Of a stretch of DNA of 64,000 bases, positions 19,395-28,449 are shown one piece after another. The notes beneath the pieces were generated by a model. It was not told the origin of the DNA, did not search any database, and saw nothing but the letters and a program-made list of their open reading frames with translations. The stretch spans positions 1 to 64,000 of the forward strand of contig NZ_JACSWB010000292.1 of assembly GCF_016888135.1 (NCBI RefSeq), in the 5' to 3' direction. Numbering within the stretch: the stretch's first letter is position 1; every line of letters starts with the position of its first letter. The DNA comes from Leptolyngbya sp. CCY15150. Lineage in GTDB: Bacteria; Cyanobacteriota; Cyanobacteriia; RECH01. The translations under genes were made by a program, and so were the position numbers.

Positions 19395-20777
19395 CTACGC
19401 CACCTCTGGCAGCCATACTACTAAAACTGTGCCGTGGGACGTTAGGGGCAGCAGAGGAGCCTGATCCCCTTGGGGTTGCCATGCCGCTAGGGGACTGTAG
19501 ACCTCTAGCTTGCCCCCCATCTGGATGATCAGATCACGAGCGATCGCCAGACCTAGCCCCGTGCCGGGAATACCGGTGTGGGCCTGGACACCGCGATAGT
19601 GGCGTTCAAAAATATGCTCTAAATCGTCAGGGGGAATACCTGGCCCCGTGTCCGCAATGGTCACAGCCTGCAGGGTGCCGGTGGGGGTTTCCTGGCGATC
19701 GCCCACCCACACCCACACCTGTTCTTGGGCTGGTGTATATTTCAGGGCATTGTCTAGCAGGTTATTCAGCACCTCCCGCAGGGCTTGGCGATCGGTCAGG
19801 ACAGCGGGCAGATCATCGGCTAGTTCTACATTGAGCTGAATCTGTCGATCTTGGGCGATCGCACCAGCGCTGGATAATAGGGGCGCTAACACATCGGTGA
19901 TGGCACAACCCTCTAGGACAAGCTGCTGCCCGGTGAGAGCGTTCTGGCTAGGCAAACGAGCGGTTTCCAGCAGCCCTGCTGTCAACCATGGCCCGGTCGA
20001 GTCATCCGTATCCTCCCAATCCAACACCTGCCCCTGATCCATCACCTGATCAAACTGCTTGAGCAACTCCTCCAGGCGCTGGCTCTCTTGGACGATGCTG
20101 TTCGCCAAACTGCGGTTTTTATCCTCCGGCAGTAGCCTACGCCAGAGCAGCTTACCAAAGGTGCGCATAGCCGTAAGTGGATTGCGAAACTGGTGCAGCA
20201 GGTTGCCCAGCATCTCCCGCTGCTGGGCCTGGATCTGGCGCTGGCGTTGGAACTGCTGGGTCATCCACTGGGAGCGCTGATCCAGCAGGCGAGCGATCGC
20301 TAACGTTCGGGCAATATGCTCTACTTGGGTGCGTTCTGCCGGTTTCCAAGGGCGATCGCCCCGAGCCACCACCAGCGCCCCAAATACCACATTGTTGTGT
20401 CCTAGGGGCAAAATAACCTGGTGAGAAGGCTGTTTTAAGGGCTCTGGGGTCGGTAGGTCGCCATCGTTCATCGTCGAGCCTAACCGCAGAACGGGGCGAT
20501 CGCTGCTGCCATCCCCCCCACCTCGGGACGGCAAAGCCAAGCGGGGCGGCTCCCCCGCCTCATGGCCACTCTCCGTCAACCAGGTGAGTAAGCGCTCCGC
20601 CGACCAATCGCGCACAGCCTCGGGCATCGCCACAATCGGCCGGAGATTGGCGATGGCATTGTTGGCCATGTCTTCGGTGAGATAGACCACGCTGAGGGTG
20701 GCCCCCAGGCCTTGGCGAATCAGGGCCATTTGGGTCTCACACAACCTCACATATTCATCGCTTGCCGAGATCACCAT
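19395..20777 (-). CDS. hik2: GAF sensor histidine kinase, Hik2/CSK-like
   Basis: A 460-residue cytosolic kinase. An N-terminal GAF-type sensor (about 1-165) carries Cys13 in YVRLCETQM, the position of the redox-active cysteine in Hik2 and chloroplast sensor kinase. The phosphorylated His195 lies in LLHQFRNPLTAM, a form of the H box typical of this group. The ATPase domain follows, with N-box REVLNNLLDNALKYTP, DTGPGIPPDD and GTGLGLAIA. Hik2 senses plastoquinone redox state or salt and phosphorylates Rre1 or RppA. No response regulator is adjacent, as is usual for this gene. The assignment to Hik2 rests on the GAF start and the H box. Confidence 0.8.
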   Translation of the reverse strand: MVISASDEYVRLCETQMALIRQGLGATLSVVYLTEDMANNAIANLRPIVAMPEAVRDWSAERLLTWLTESGHEAGEPPRLALPSRGGGDGSSDRPVLRLGSTMNDGDLPTPEPLKQPSHQVILPLGHNNVVFGALVVARGDRPWKPAERTQVEHIARTLAIARLLDQRSQWMTQQFQRQRQIQAQQREMLGNLLHQFRNPLTAMRTFGKLLWRRLLPEDKNRSLANSIVQESQRLEELLKQFDQVMDQGQVLDWEDTDDSTGPWLTAGLLETARLPSQNALTGQQLVLEGCAITDVLAPLLSSAGAIAQDRQIQLNVELADDLPAVLTDRQALREVLNNLLDNALKYTPAQEQVWVWVGDRQETPTGTLQAVTIADTGPGIPPDDLEHIFERHYRGVQAHTGIPGTGLGLAIARDLIIQMGGKLEVYSPLAAWQPQGDQAPLLPLTSHGTVLVVWLPEVA

Positions 20778-21148
20778 TCACAATCCCTAACCCTTAGGAC
20801 AGGAGCTAGCCCCATCTGCATCGCTGAGCGATCGCTCCTAAAAAAAATCCTAGCGCGCAGTCCGAATACAGCACCACTCAATCCTGTTTGTTCCGCCTAA
20901 AAGCTGATGACAAGGGCACAAAACTACGCAGGTATACCCAGCTACTTAACAGTTCGTTACGTTAATCAAGCGGGGGTGCGATCCACAGAACGGTTGATAA
21001 GTCTAGATAGCTTAGGATATTGAATAAATGAAATGTGTAAAACCTTTAAATAAAGTTGAAATTTTAAACTCAAGTCGATATACTTTGCACGGTTTTTCTA
21101 TTTTGTAGTGACGATTACACCTGTCGATCGAAAGAGGAGGTAGAAAGC
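20778..21148. other. Divergent intergenic region between hik2-like gene and DUF3155 gene
   Basis: No gene. The half nearer the DUF3155 gene is AT-rich (about 21000-21110) and should hold its promoter, including TATACTTTGCAC near 21078. The other half belongs to the kinase gene's leader. Confidence 0.5.
21135..21140 (+). promoter_or_regulatory. Ribosome binding site fixing a TTG start
   Basis: AGGAGG, a full Shine-Dalgarno, lies eight bases before the TTG codon at 21149, supporting the rare start codon of the DUF3155 gene. Confidence 0.75.
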
Positions 21149-21463
21149 TTGGCCAGAAGACGCAAGCGCAAGAGCCGTCGTCGCCAGGAGGGACGGAGAA
21201 TTCTAGATTTAGTGCCCCAGTATAGCATTGAAAGCGGCGAGGACAAACCTGTTACGGCTGCTCGCAAGTTTATTCAGTCTGAAGGCATTTTGCCCCCAGC
21301 ATTGCTGTTGGTAAAGCGAAATGAACACACCACCGACCGGTACTTTTGGGCTGAGAAAGGTTTATTTGGGGCTCAGTACGTCGAAGAAAACCATTTTCTG
21401 TTTCCTAGCCTGCGCGATCCCGAAGATGAGGAGGAGATTCCTGCCATGGTCGGGCATGGGTAG
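21149..21463 (+). CDS. DUF3155 domain protein
   Basis: A 104-residue protein with the DUF3155 layout: a basic start ARRRKRKSRRRQEGRRILDLV, then VPQYSIESGEDKPVTAARKFI, LPPALLLVKRNEHTTDRYFW and a Glu/Asp-rich end. The family is found only in cyanobacteria and has no assigned function; the basic start suggests nucleic-acid or ribosome contact. The start is a TTG at 21149. It is selected because AGGAGG ends eight bases upstream and the family begins there. The next methionine is far inside the domain. Confidence 0.88.
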   Translation: MARRRKRKSRRRQEGRRILDLVPQYSIESGEDKPVTAARKFIQSEGILPPALLLVKRNEHTTDRYFWAEKGLFGAQYVEENHFLFPSLRDPEDEEEIPAMVGHG

Positions 21464-21796
21464 TCTAGGCTACTGGTCTCCACTAGGTTTTGCAGTCGCC
21501 TCCCCCCTAATGGCGTGCGTAGATCAGCCCATGTAGACCGTCGTTTAGGTTTCGTACGAGGTCATTCAGAAATCCTAGCTGTTGGTGTGAAGGAGCACGT
21601 TAGGCATTTCCGGGTTTAACCACCGCACCTCCCTGAATCAAGCGGCATCGACCACAGCAATGCCCCGCCCTTTGAGTGTGGACTATCCATTCTGTGACGT
21701 CCTAGGACTGCCTGCCCCAACCGTCTTGCTTTGGTTATGAAGCTTGGCGGTTCAAGGATCAGGAACGTCTATGATGTAAAACCAAATCCTGCTGCT

Positions 21797-21835
21797 AATC
21801 GCACCTAACGTTCTCAACAGCCTAGGTGCGATTTT
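21797..21835 (+). terminator. Rho-independent terminator in the DUF3155-tetR interval
   Basis: AATCGCACCTA and TAGGTGCGATT form a perfect 11-bp stem with a 15-base loop, followed by a short T run (ATTTTG). Confidence 0.75.
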
Positions 21836-22120
21836 GCATGGGTAGCACTCGTTGAATCAGCACAAGAATAGGGGATGGGCTGCGACCAGCTCAGCCCGGA
21901 CGGTATCTATCCCATCCCAAACACTTGGGGTTGCTGGAGCCATAACGCTTGGAATCTCCCCTTGTGTAGGGAATCATTAAGGAGATGCTTGCCCGCAAAA
22001 AATTAACGTTAAGCTGAGCCTAGGCGGTGCCGTTATCCCTTCAATCGTTACACATGCATCTCACTCGTCGGCATCCTAAGACAGCGCTCTACGACGTAGG
22101 TATCACCCACGTCACACTAA

Positions 22121-22146
22121 TTTGATTTCTGACTTTTGATTTCTGA
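22121..22146 (+). repeat. Direct repeat immediately before the TetR start
   Basis: TTTGATTTCTGA occurs twice with a 14-base period (22121-22132 and 22135-22146), ending seven bases before the ATG of the TetR-type regulator. It could be an operator or simply a local duplication. Confidence 0.6.
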
Positions 22147-22153
22147 TGTAGCC

Positions 22154-22777
22154 ATGCACGTTTCCCATCGCCACACGTCCCCCGAACTAGAAACGCAGAC
22201 TCGAATTCTGAACGCTGCTCAGCGGCTATTTGCCCGGCGCGGCTACGATGGCACCACCACTCGCGATCTCGCCCAAGCGGCGGGGGTGGCAGAAGGTACC
22301 CTATTTCGCCATTTTGAAAACAAAAAAGCAATTCTAGTCGAAGTAGCCACTCGGGGCTGGGTTGATATTCTCACCGATTTACTCACCGAACTCAGCGAGA
22401 TGGGCAGCTATAAAGCGATCGCCCAAGTGATGCGGCGGCGAATGCTGCATATGCATGAAAACGCCGATATTCTGCGGGTATGCTTCATGGAAGCGCAGTT
22501 TCACCCAGATTTGCGAGAGCGCATCCAAACCGACGTGATTGAAAAAATGACCGACGTTGCCGAGGCCTTCTTTCAAACTGCCATGGAACGCGGCACCTAT
22601 CGCCCGATGAATCCCCGCATTGTGGCTCAGGTTTTCCTGGGGATGTTCACCGTTGCCGGGTTCAGTCAAGATAGCGTCATGAAAAATGGCTCGTCTCCCG
22701 CCGCCATGAAAGAAATGGCTGAGGGCATTGCCGATATTTTTCTCAATGGTGTTCTGGCCCCCAGCGATGCTCAGTAA
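22154..22777 (+). CDS. TetR/AcrR family transcriptional regulator
   Basis: A 207-residue repressor. The N-terminal helix-turn-helix is standard: ILNAAQRLFARRGYDGTTTR, then DLAQAAGVAEGTLFRHFENK. The all-helical ligand domain follows and contains FMEAQFHPDLRERIQTDVI. I chose the ATG at 22154; a TTG at 22136 in frame falls within the upstream direct repeat. The target and ligand are unknown. The gene after it, in the same direction 79 bp on, encodes an aminopeptidase, which is not a usual TetR target. Confidence 0.92.
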   Translation: MHVSHRHTSPELETQTRILNAAQRLFARRGYDGTTTRDLAQAAGVAEGTLFRHFENKKAILVEVATRGWVDILTDLLTELSEMGSYKAIAQVMRRRMLHMHENADILRVCFMEAQFHPDLRERIQTDVIEKMTDVAEAFFQTAMERGTYRPMNPRIVAQVFLGMFTVAGFSQDSVMKNGSSPAAMKEMAEGIADIFLNGVLAPSDAQ

Positions 22778-22856
22778 TGCTCTCCCGACTGCTTCCCCCA
22801 GCACCCGCCTGCGCTAGCATAGGCACCAGAAGCTCTCGTCCCCTCTCTTCTGCACC

Positions 22857-24236
22857 ATGCAAGCTATTGATACATCTTCTGGGCGATCGCCCCTGACCTT
22901 GTCCCATCATCTCAAGCAGCGCCGCCAGCGCCTTGCCGATCGGCTCGATCAGCCCGTGGTGCTCTGGTCTGGGCAGCGGATGTCCCGCAACTTTCCGGCC
23001 AATAGCTATCCCTTTCGGGCCAGCAGCCACTTCCTCTACTTTGCCGGCCAGTCTATCGAAAGGGCAGCGATTCACCTCGATGGTGGACGACTCACGCTGT
23101 TTCTAGACGATCCTGCCCCCAGCGCTGCCCTGTGGCATGGCCCCACCCCCAGCCGAGACCAGTGGGCCGAGGCGATCGCTGCCGATGCTGCCTATCCCTA
23201 CAGCCAGCTTGCCGACTTTCTAGATGGCGCGCTCACCCTGCCGGTGCAAGACCCCAGCAGCCAACAGCAGCAACAGCACCTCCTCCAGCGATCCTTCTCC
23301 CCCACAGGAGCCGATGCCGACTTGGTGCAAGCGATCGTCAGCCTGCGCTTACAGCATGATGCCGCGGCCCTGGCTGAACTAGAGCAGGCAGCTCAGGTGA
23401 CGGTGCGAGCCCACCAAGCTGGGATGCGAGCCATCGGCAGCACTGAAGCTCAGGTGCGGGCCGCCATGGAACAGGTGATTGTCGCCGCCAATATGACCTG
23501 TGCCTACAACAGCATTGTGACGGTGCATGGGGAAGTGTTACACAACGAGGTCTACCACCATCCCCTGCAGCCGGGAGACCTGCTGCTCGCCGACGTAGGA
23601 GCCGAGACCGCGGGGGGCTGGGCGGCAGATATTACCCGTACCTGGCCCGTATCGGGCACCTTTTCCAGCAGCCAGCGATCGCTCTACGAAGTGGTGCTAG
23701 CGGCCCATGATGCCTGTATTGCCGCGATCCAGCCCGGGGTAGAGTATCGCTCGATTCACTTGTTAGGAGCAGCAACCCTGGCCGCCGGTCTAGTCGATCT
23801 AGGCATTCTGCGGGGTGCGGTAGACGACCTTGTTGACCAGGATGTGCATGCGCTCTTCTTTCCCCACGGCATCGGTCACCTGCTCGGGCTCGATGTGCAT
23901 GACATGGAAGACCTAGGAGATTTTGCCGGCTATGCCCCCGGCCGCCAGCGCAGCGATCGCTTTGGCTTGGGCTACCTGCGGCTGGATCGGCCCCTGCTGC
24001 CGGGCATGGTGGTGACCATTGAGCCAGGGTTCTATCAGGTGCCGGCCCTGTTGAACGATCCAGACAGGCGATCGCGTTATGCCCCTTGGGTGAACTGGGA
24101 GCGATTAGCCCACTTTGCTGATGTGCGCGGCATTCGCATTGAAGATGACGTACTGGTGACCGATCAAGGCCATCGCGTCCTGACAGCCGACCTACCCACC
24201 TCAGTCGCCGACCTGGAAGACTGGATGGCGGGCTGA
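22857..24236 (+). CDS. pepP: Xaa-Pro aminopeptidase (aminopeptidase P family)
   Basis: A 459-residue M24 metallopeptidase. The N-terminal creatinase-like domain includes QRMSRNFPANSYPFRASSHF and YFAGQSIERA. The pita-bread catalytic domain supplies the five metal ligands: Asp in LLADVGAET, Asp in WAADITRTWP, His in FPHGIGHLLGLDVHD, Glu in TIEPGFY and Glu in GIRIEDDVLV. It removes N-terminal residues ahead of proline using Mn2+. The stop codon lies in the first unit of a 12-bp tandem repeat. Confidence 0.93.
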   Translation: MQAIDTSSGRSPLTLSHHLKQRRQRLADRLDQPVVLWSGQRMSRNFPANSYPFRASSHFLYFAGQSIERAAIHLDGGRLTLFLDDPAPSAALWHGPTPSRDQWAEAIAADAAYPYSQLADFLDGALTLPVQDPSSQQQQQHLLQRSFSPTGADADLVQAIVSLRLQHDAAALAELEQAAQVTVRAHQAGMRAIGSTEAQVRAAMEQVIVAANMTCAYNSIVTVHGEVLHNEVYHHPLQPGDLLLADVGAETAGGWAADITRTWPVSGTFSSSQRSLYEVVLAAHDACIAAIQPGVEYRSIHLLGAATLAAGLVDLGILRGAVDDLVDQDVHALFFPHGIGHLLGLDVHDMEDLGDFAGYAPGRQRSDRFGLGYLRLDRPLLPGMVVTIEPGFYQVPALLNDPDRRSRYAPWVNWERLAHFADVRGIRIEDDVLVTDQGHRVLTADLPTSVADLEDWMAG

Positions 24237-24294
24237 TCCCCCAAAGGATCCCCAAGAGGATCCCCAAGAAGATCCCCCAGAGGATCTTCCAAGA
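24235..24294 (+). repeat. Five-unit 12-bp tandem repeat at the pepP stop
   Basis: Five consecutive 12-mers of the form GATCCCCAAGAG, each starting GATC, run from 24235 to 24294, with one to four changes between units. The pepP TGA ends inside the first unit. In another frame the units read Ile-Pro-Lys-Arg repeatedly until a TAG. Confidence 0.85.
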
Positions 24295-24413
24295 CTAGCC
24301 AACCAGCCGACAATCTAGAAGCCCTATGATAGGCTTAGCCTGATCTCCGCCGGCGATCGCTGGTCTGGGGAGAGCATCGCCGGTTCCGATCCTTACACTG
24401 CCGTTTGACCCCC

Positions 24414-26933
24414 ATGGCCCGCCGACCCCAACCATCCCAGGTTCCTCGCCGCCGTCCGGCCGCTGCACAGGAGCGGCGATCGCGACCCAAACCTGCCTAT
24501 CTCACCCTGCCAGAATATCCCTGCTGTCGCCTCCCCAACCAGCCGCCCCAATATCCCTACTGTCCCTTACCAGAAGCAGCTCCGCGATCGCAGCCTCCCC
24601 GGCGTCCCTTTTCTTGGCGATCCCTAGGGCTGAATGTCTTAGTTTTGCTCTTGTTGTCCGGTATGGTGGCCGGCGTTGGGGGCGGTCTCTGGCTAGCGGC
24701 CGCCCTAATGTTTCATCCAGACTCGGTGACCTCGCGGGACTGGCTGAGGCGGTGGCTGCCGGAATCGGGCATGAATACCCACTCTCCTCAATCGGTGGCT
24801 GACATTGATGCGGATCTGCGCCAAGGCAATCGCTTCCTAGGCACGCCCTTAATGCTGCCGGCGGCCGATGGAGAGCCTGCGCCCTGGCTGGTGCCGGTCA
24901 CCATTCCCCTGCCCCACTGCCAAAACCAAGGGAACCTGACCCTGACAGACTTAGGAGAGTCAGCGCTCCTGACCCGCGCCTGGCCCGACATCAATCGCTT
25001 GTCGCCCGACTGTCAACAGGTGGTTGAGTTGCGGCTCTACCGATCCCTGCCCACTGCTCCGGGGCGATCGCCTCGCTATGAGCTGCTGGATCAACTCTCC
25101 CTCGGCGGCACGCCGGAATTTCGAGTCGCGGAATTCTATCGACACTCGGCCCGCAGCACAGGATCCAATTCGGCACTGCCCTTCACCCAAGTCGAGTTTT
25201 TAGGCAACCGTCCCTTGGAGCCGACAGAAGCAGTTTGGTTGACCGTTCACGGCACTTGGTCGCGGGGCAGCAACCAAGCCAATCATGGGCAGGTGATTCA
25301 ATACCTCCCCGATCGCCAAGAGTTGCAGACGTCCGTCTCTTGGGTCAGCCCTGAGATGAATCAACCCGAATGGCAGGATATTACGGGGGATGGCCGAGCC
25401 GAATTGGTGGTGAACAAAACCGTGGGCTTGGAGCCAGCCTTTGAGGTGTTTCGTCTCTTGCCGGGGCCCCAACTGCAAGCTGTTTCACTCCTAGACACCG
25501 CCTCCGACCATCCCGCCTACGAAAAGGCGATCGCCCTCGCCCAGGCCAAACTTTGGTCGCCGGCCTTAAACCAAATGCGGGTGGCTCAAACCGCAGAATC
25601 ATCCCAAGGCACCTGGTCTAACGCCGCCCAAATCCAGCTTGAGGTGATCGATCTCCATGCCCAAGCTGCCCAAGCCCAGGCCAATCAAGTCTGGTCGAAT
25701 GCGGGACAACAGTTAACCGCCCATCTGATCGACGGACAGTGGGCGATCGCCCTTGAGTTTTTGGATCAACAGGTCGCCGATCAGCGTTCTGATTTGCGAC
25801 AGGCTCTAGCCGCCGGGGCGCTGTGGCAGCGGATCAATGCCGCTCTGCGCATTACCCCCGAGGATAACGATCTCCAGGTTTGGGCGGCTTTAACCCTAGC
25901 CGTACGCAGCGATCGCACGGCTGCCGTGACCTGGTGGCGCAGCCAAACCACCACCGAGCCTGTGGCTGCACCCGTTACTCCCGCCATGCTGCAAACCTTA
26001 GAAGCGGCTTTACCAACCGATCTGCGTCAGCGCCTCGATGCTCTCGATCGCCCCGCTCCCGCCATCACCCCTGCCGCTCCCACCACCACACCTGCACCCA
26101 CTGCACCGCCATCGGCGACCCCTCGCCCCCAGCCCCAGTCATTGTTGGGTATAGCCCGTCCTATACTTCTGTCAGAGTGGGGTAGTGCCGTCCAGAGCTC
26201 TACGGGCGGTCAGACCTATGAAGTCGAGATCACTGCGATCCAGGCTGATCAGCAATGGCAGCGATCGCCCCTGAGTTTCCTCGATCTCTCCTCCGAGCAA
26301 TGGCGCAGCCAGCTCGGTCTCCAAACCGCCCAATCTCTGCAGCTCCTGCATTGGAACAGCCCCACCTCCCTCAACAGCTTGTTTCAAGCACCCCAAACCA
26401 GTAGCGCCCAAGTGCTGGATGCCGTTGTGAGGGGCGATCGCCTCCTAGCCCTCATCGAGGGTAGCGGATCGTCTCGCACCTATGCCCTAGCAACCACGGC
26501 CCGCCTGCGTCCAGCTTCGGCTGAGATCTTGACTTGGAGCCAGGTACAGCAAACCCCCCAGGACAGCGATCGCCTCCGACAGGCACTGCAAACCCTCCTA
26601 GAGCAAGAAGGCTGGAGTGGGAATGGAGATAGCCTAGACAATGTTCTTGACCAGGGAGCGATCGCTCGGGTGACCCTAGATGACCAAACCAACGCCATGG
26701 TCTTGCGCTTGACGGCCAGCAACGTTAGCACCCTCCAGCCGCCGCTGACGGTGCCGGCCACCTATACGCTCATGGTGTCTGAGACGGATGTTTTGCTGTA
26801 CCAAGAAGTGAGCGGCAAAACCCGAGAGATGCTGGTGGCGATCGCCCAGTTGGATGACGGTTCTCCAGTACTCGTGATTGACACCGGCCGTGACTATCAA
26901 CTCCGCTTCTGGAACACCGAGTTTTTTAACTAA
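24414..26933 (+). CDS. Large single-span hypothetical protein
   Basis: About 839 residues, not recognised beyond being a cyanobacterial conserved type. The N-terminal 65 residues are basic and proline rich, with PxYPCCRLPNQPPQYPYCPLP. One membrane span follows (about 72-97, LGLNVLVLLLLSGMVAGVGGG). The long remainder would then be outside the cytoplasmic membrane or in the lumen. It includes an Ala/Gln-rich helical middle that looks like tetratricopeptide-type repeats (about 370-545), a Pro/Thr linker (about 548-575) and a beta-rich end. ATG at 24414 is preferred over TTG at 24405. It stands alone between pepP and an aldo/keto reductase. Confidence 0.8.
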   Translation: MARRPQPSQVPRRRPAAAQERRSRPKPAYLTLPEYPCCRLPNQPPQYPYCPLPEAAPRSQPPRRPFSWRSLGLNVLVLLLLSGMVAGVGGGLWLAAALMFHPDSVTSRDWLRRWLPESGMNTHSPQSVADIDADLRQGNRFLGTPLMLPAADGEPAPWLVPVTIPLPHCQNQGNLTLTDLGESALLTRAWPDINRLSPDCQQVVELRLYRSLPTAPGRSPRYELLDQLSLGGTPEFRVAEFYRHSARSTGSNSALPFTQVEFLGNRPLEPTEAVWLTVHGTWSRGSNQANHGQVIQYLPDRQELQTSVSWVSPEMNQPEWQDITGDGRAELVVNKTVGLEPAFEVFRLLPGPQLQAVSLLDTASDHPAYEKAIALAQAKLWSPALNQMRVAQTAESSQGTWSNAAQIQLEVIDLHAQAAQAQANQVWSNAGQQLTAHLIDGQWAIALEFLDQQVADQRSDLRQALAAGALWQRINAALRITPEDNDLQVWAALTLAVRSDRTAAVTWWRSQTTTEPVAAPVTPAMLQTLEAALPTDLRQRLDALDRPAPAITPAAPTTTPAPTAPPSATPRPQPQSLLGIARPILLSEWGSAVQSSTGGQTYEVEITAIQADQQWQRSPLSFLDLSSEQWRSQLGLQTAQSLQLLHWNSPTSLNSLFQAPQTSSAQVLDAVVRGDRLLALIEGSGSSRTYALATTARLRPASAEILTWSQVQQTPQDSDRLRQALQTLLEQEGWSGNGDSLDNVLDQGAIARVTLDDQTNAMVLRLTASNVSTLQPPLTVPATYTLMVSETDVLLYQEVSGKTREMLVAIAQLDDGSPVLVIDTGRDYQLRFWNTEFFN

Positions 26934-27015
26934 TGTTAAGTTTTAAGGAGTTGTCCTCGACGGCCCTAGATGGGATAGCGCTGTCAGGCGGTGGTTCACC
27001 TTCGTTACCTTCGAC

Positions 27016-28200
27016 ATGATGCAATATCGGCGTTTTGGACGGACAAACCTGCAAATTCCGGTGTTTTCCTGTGGCGGGATGCGCTACCAGCATTCGTGGA
27101 AAGACGTGCCCGCGTTCACCATTCCCCGCGATCGCCAAGACAACCTAGAAGCAACCATTCGGCGATCGCTGGAGGTGGGCATTCATCACATCGAAACCGC
27201 TCGGGGCTATGGCACTTCAGAAATCCAGCTTGGACGCATTCTGCCCACGTTTCCGCGCCAGGATTTAATCGTACAAACCAAGGTATCGCCCACCAAGGAT
27301 CCCAAGGAGTTTCGCCGCACCGTGGAAACGTCGTTGGCCAACCTCAAGCTCGATCATGTAGATCTGCTGGGCCTGCATGGCATTAATACCGCCGAGTTGT
27401 TAGACCACAGCATTCGTCCTGGCGGCTGCCTAGAGGTCGCCCAGCAGCTTCAGCGCGAGGGCAAGGTACGCTTCATCGGTTTTTCAACCCATGCGCCCCT
27501 GCCGGTGATCCTCACGGCGATCGAGACCGGACAGTTTGACTATGTCAACCTGCATTGGTACTACATCAACCAGTTCAACTGGCCGGCCATTGAAGCCGCG
27601 ACCCGCCACGATATGGGCGTTTTTATCATTAGCCCATCTAATAAAGGCGGCAACCTCTACAGTCCGCCCCAAAAGCTGGTGGATCTCTGCCAACCCCTGA
27701 GTCCAATGGTCTTCAACGATCTCTTCTGCCTCAACCATCCCCAAGTGCATACCCTCAGCATTGGCGCTGCCCGCCCAGGCGATTTTGATGAACACCTGAA
27801 AACCTTGGACTACCTGCACCGTGCCGATGAGGTGCTGCCCCCCATTCTGGAGCGATTGGAACAAGAAGCGATCGCTCAACTTGGAGAATCTTGGTACCGC
27901 ACTTGGCACGAGGGGTTACCAGATCCAAGTGAAACCCCCGGGGGCATCAATATTCCCGTGATCCTTTGGCTGCGCAACCTAGCGATCGCCTACGACATGG
28001 TGGAGTATGGGCAAATGCGCTATAACCTCCTAGGCAACGGCGGGCATTGGTTTCCCGGAGCAAGAGCGGAACAGGTTGATCGCTTGGACTTCCGGACATG
28101 CCTAGCCAACAGCCACCATGCCGATCGCATTCCTGACGCCCTCAAAGATGCCCATCGACGCTTGGGCGGCAAAACCGTCCAGCGGCTTTCCCAAAGTTAG
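27016..28200 (+). CDS. Aldo/keto reductase
   Basis: A 394-residue protein. The AKR barrel opens MQYRRFGRTNLQIPVFSCGG. The usual catalytic set is recognisable: HIETARGYGTSE with Tyr (the customary Asp is Glu here), Lys in LIVQTKVSP and His in LLGLHG. The last 110 residues extend beyond a simple AKR and belong to a group of larger bacterial AKR proteins, some of which carry a C-terminal Fe-S domain. Here I do not see the CxxCxxC cluster motif, so that domain appears degenerate or replaced. Two ATGs in tandem at 27016 and 27019. Substrate unknown. Confidence 0.88.
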   Translation: MMQYRRFGRTNLQIPVFSCGGMRYQHSWKDVPAFTIPRDRQDNLEATIRRSLEVGIHHIETARGYGTSEIQLGRILPTFPRQDLIVQTKVSPTKDPKEFRRTVETSLANLKLDHVDLLGLHGINTAELLDHSIRPGGCLEVAQQLQREGKVRFIGFSTHAPLPVILTAIETGQFDYVNLHWYYINQFNWPAIEAATRHDMGVFIISPSNKGGNLYSPPQKLVDLCQPLSPMVFNDLFCLNHPQVHTLSIGAARPGDFDEHLKTLDYLHRADEVLPPILERLEQEAIAQLGESWYRTWHEGLPDPSETPGGINIPVILWLRNLAIAYDMVEYGQMRYNLLGNGGHWFPGARAEQVDRLDFRTCLANSHHADRIPDALKDAHRRLGGKTVQRLSQS

Positions 28201-28353
28201 AACCAGCGTTCAAGCTCTCGCTCCATGTCATTTTCCGATATACTACTGAACTTAATCCGCCGGGATGAAGCCAGGGCGATCGCTGGTCGTGAGTTCGATG
28301 ACACTATGGCTCCAGTAGCCTCTAGAGTCGTAGGTGTAGAGTAGGCAATTTAG

Positions 28354-28370
28354 GGTGGGCAATGCCCACC
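28354..28370. repeat. Short interspersed palindrome GGTGGGC-AAT-GCCCACC
   Basis: A perfect 7-bp stem with a three-base loop lies just before the start region of the binding-protein gene. A related core (GGGCATTGCCC) occurs at about 36521. Such units are common dispersed repeats in cyanobacterial genomes. Confidence 0.6.
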
Positions 28371-28449
28371 TCCTAGAATGTCCAGTCCTAGCCCTAATCC
28401 TAATCTCTCCAGATTCTCTATCAGTAGTACCAACAGTAGTACCAAAATT

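Larger units (their letters stand above)
21464..22153. other. Intergenic region with a terminator, possible small RNA
   Basis: Almost 700 bases with no convincing protein. A strong hairpin at 21797-21835 implies a transcript ending there, either a 330-base 3' untranslated tail of the DUF3155 gene or an independent RNA. Upstream of it AACCGTCTTGC (about 21718) can pair with GCTTGGCGGTT (about 21742). A 43-codon frame at about 21875 resembles nothing known. Direct repeats precede the TetR gene. Confidence 0.45.

Noticed and set aside
21875-22006. 43-codon frame starting MGCDQLSPDG before the TetR gene.
   Set aside because: Cys/Trp/Arg-rich composition typical of random frames and no ribosome site.
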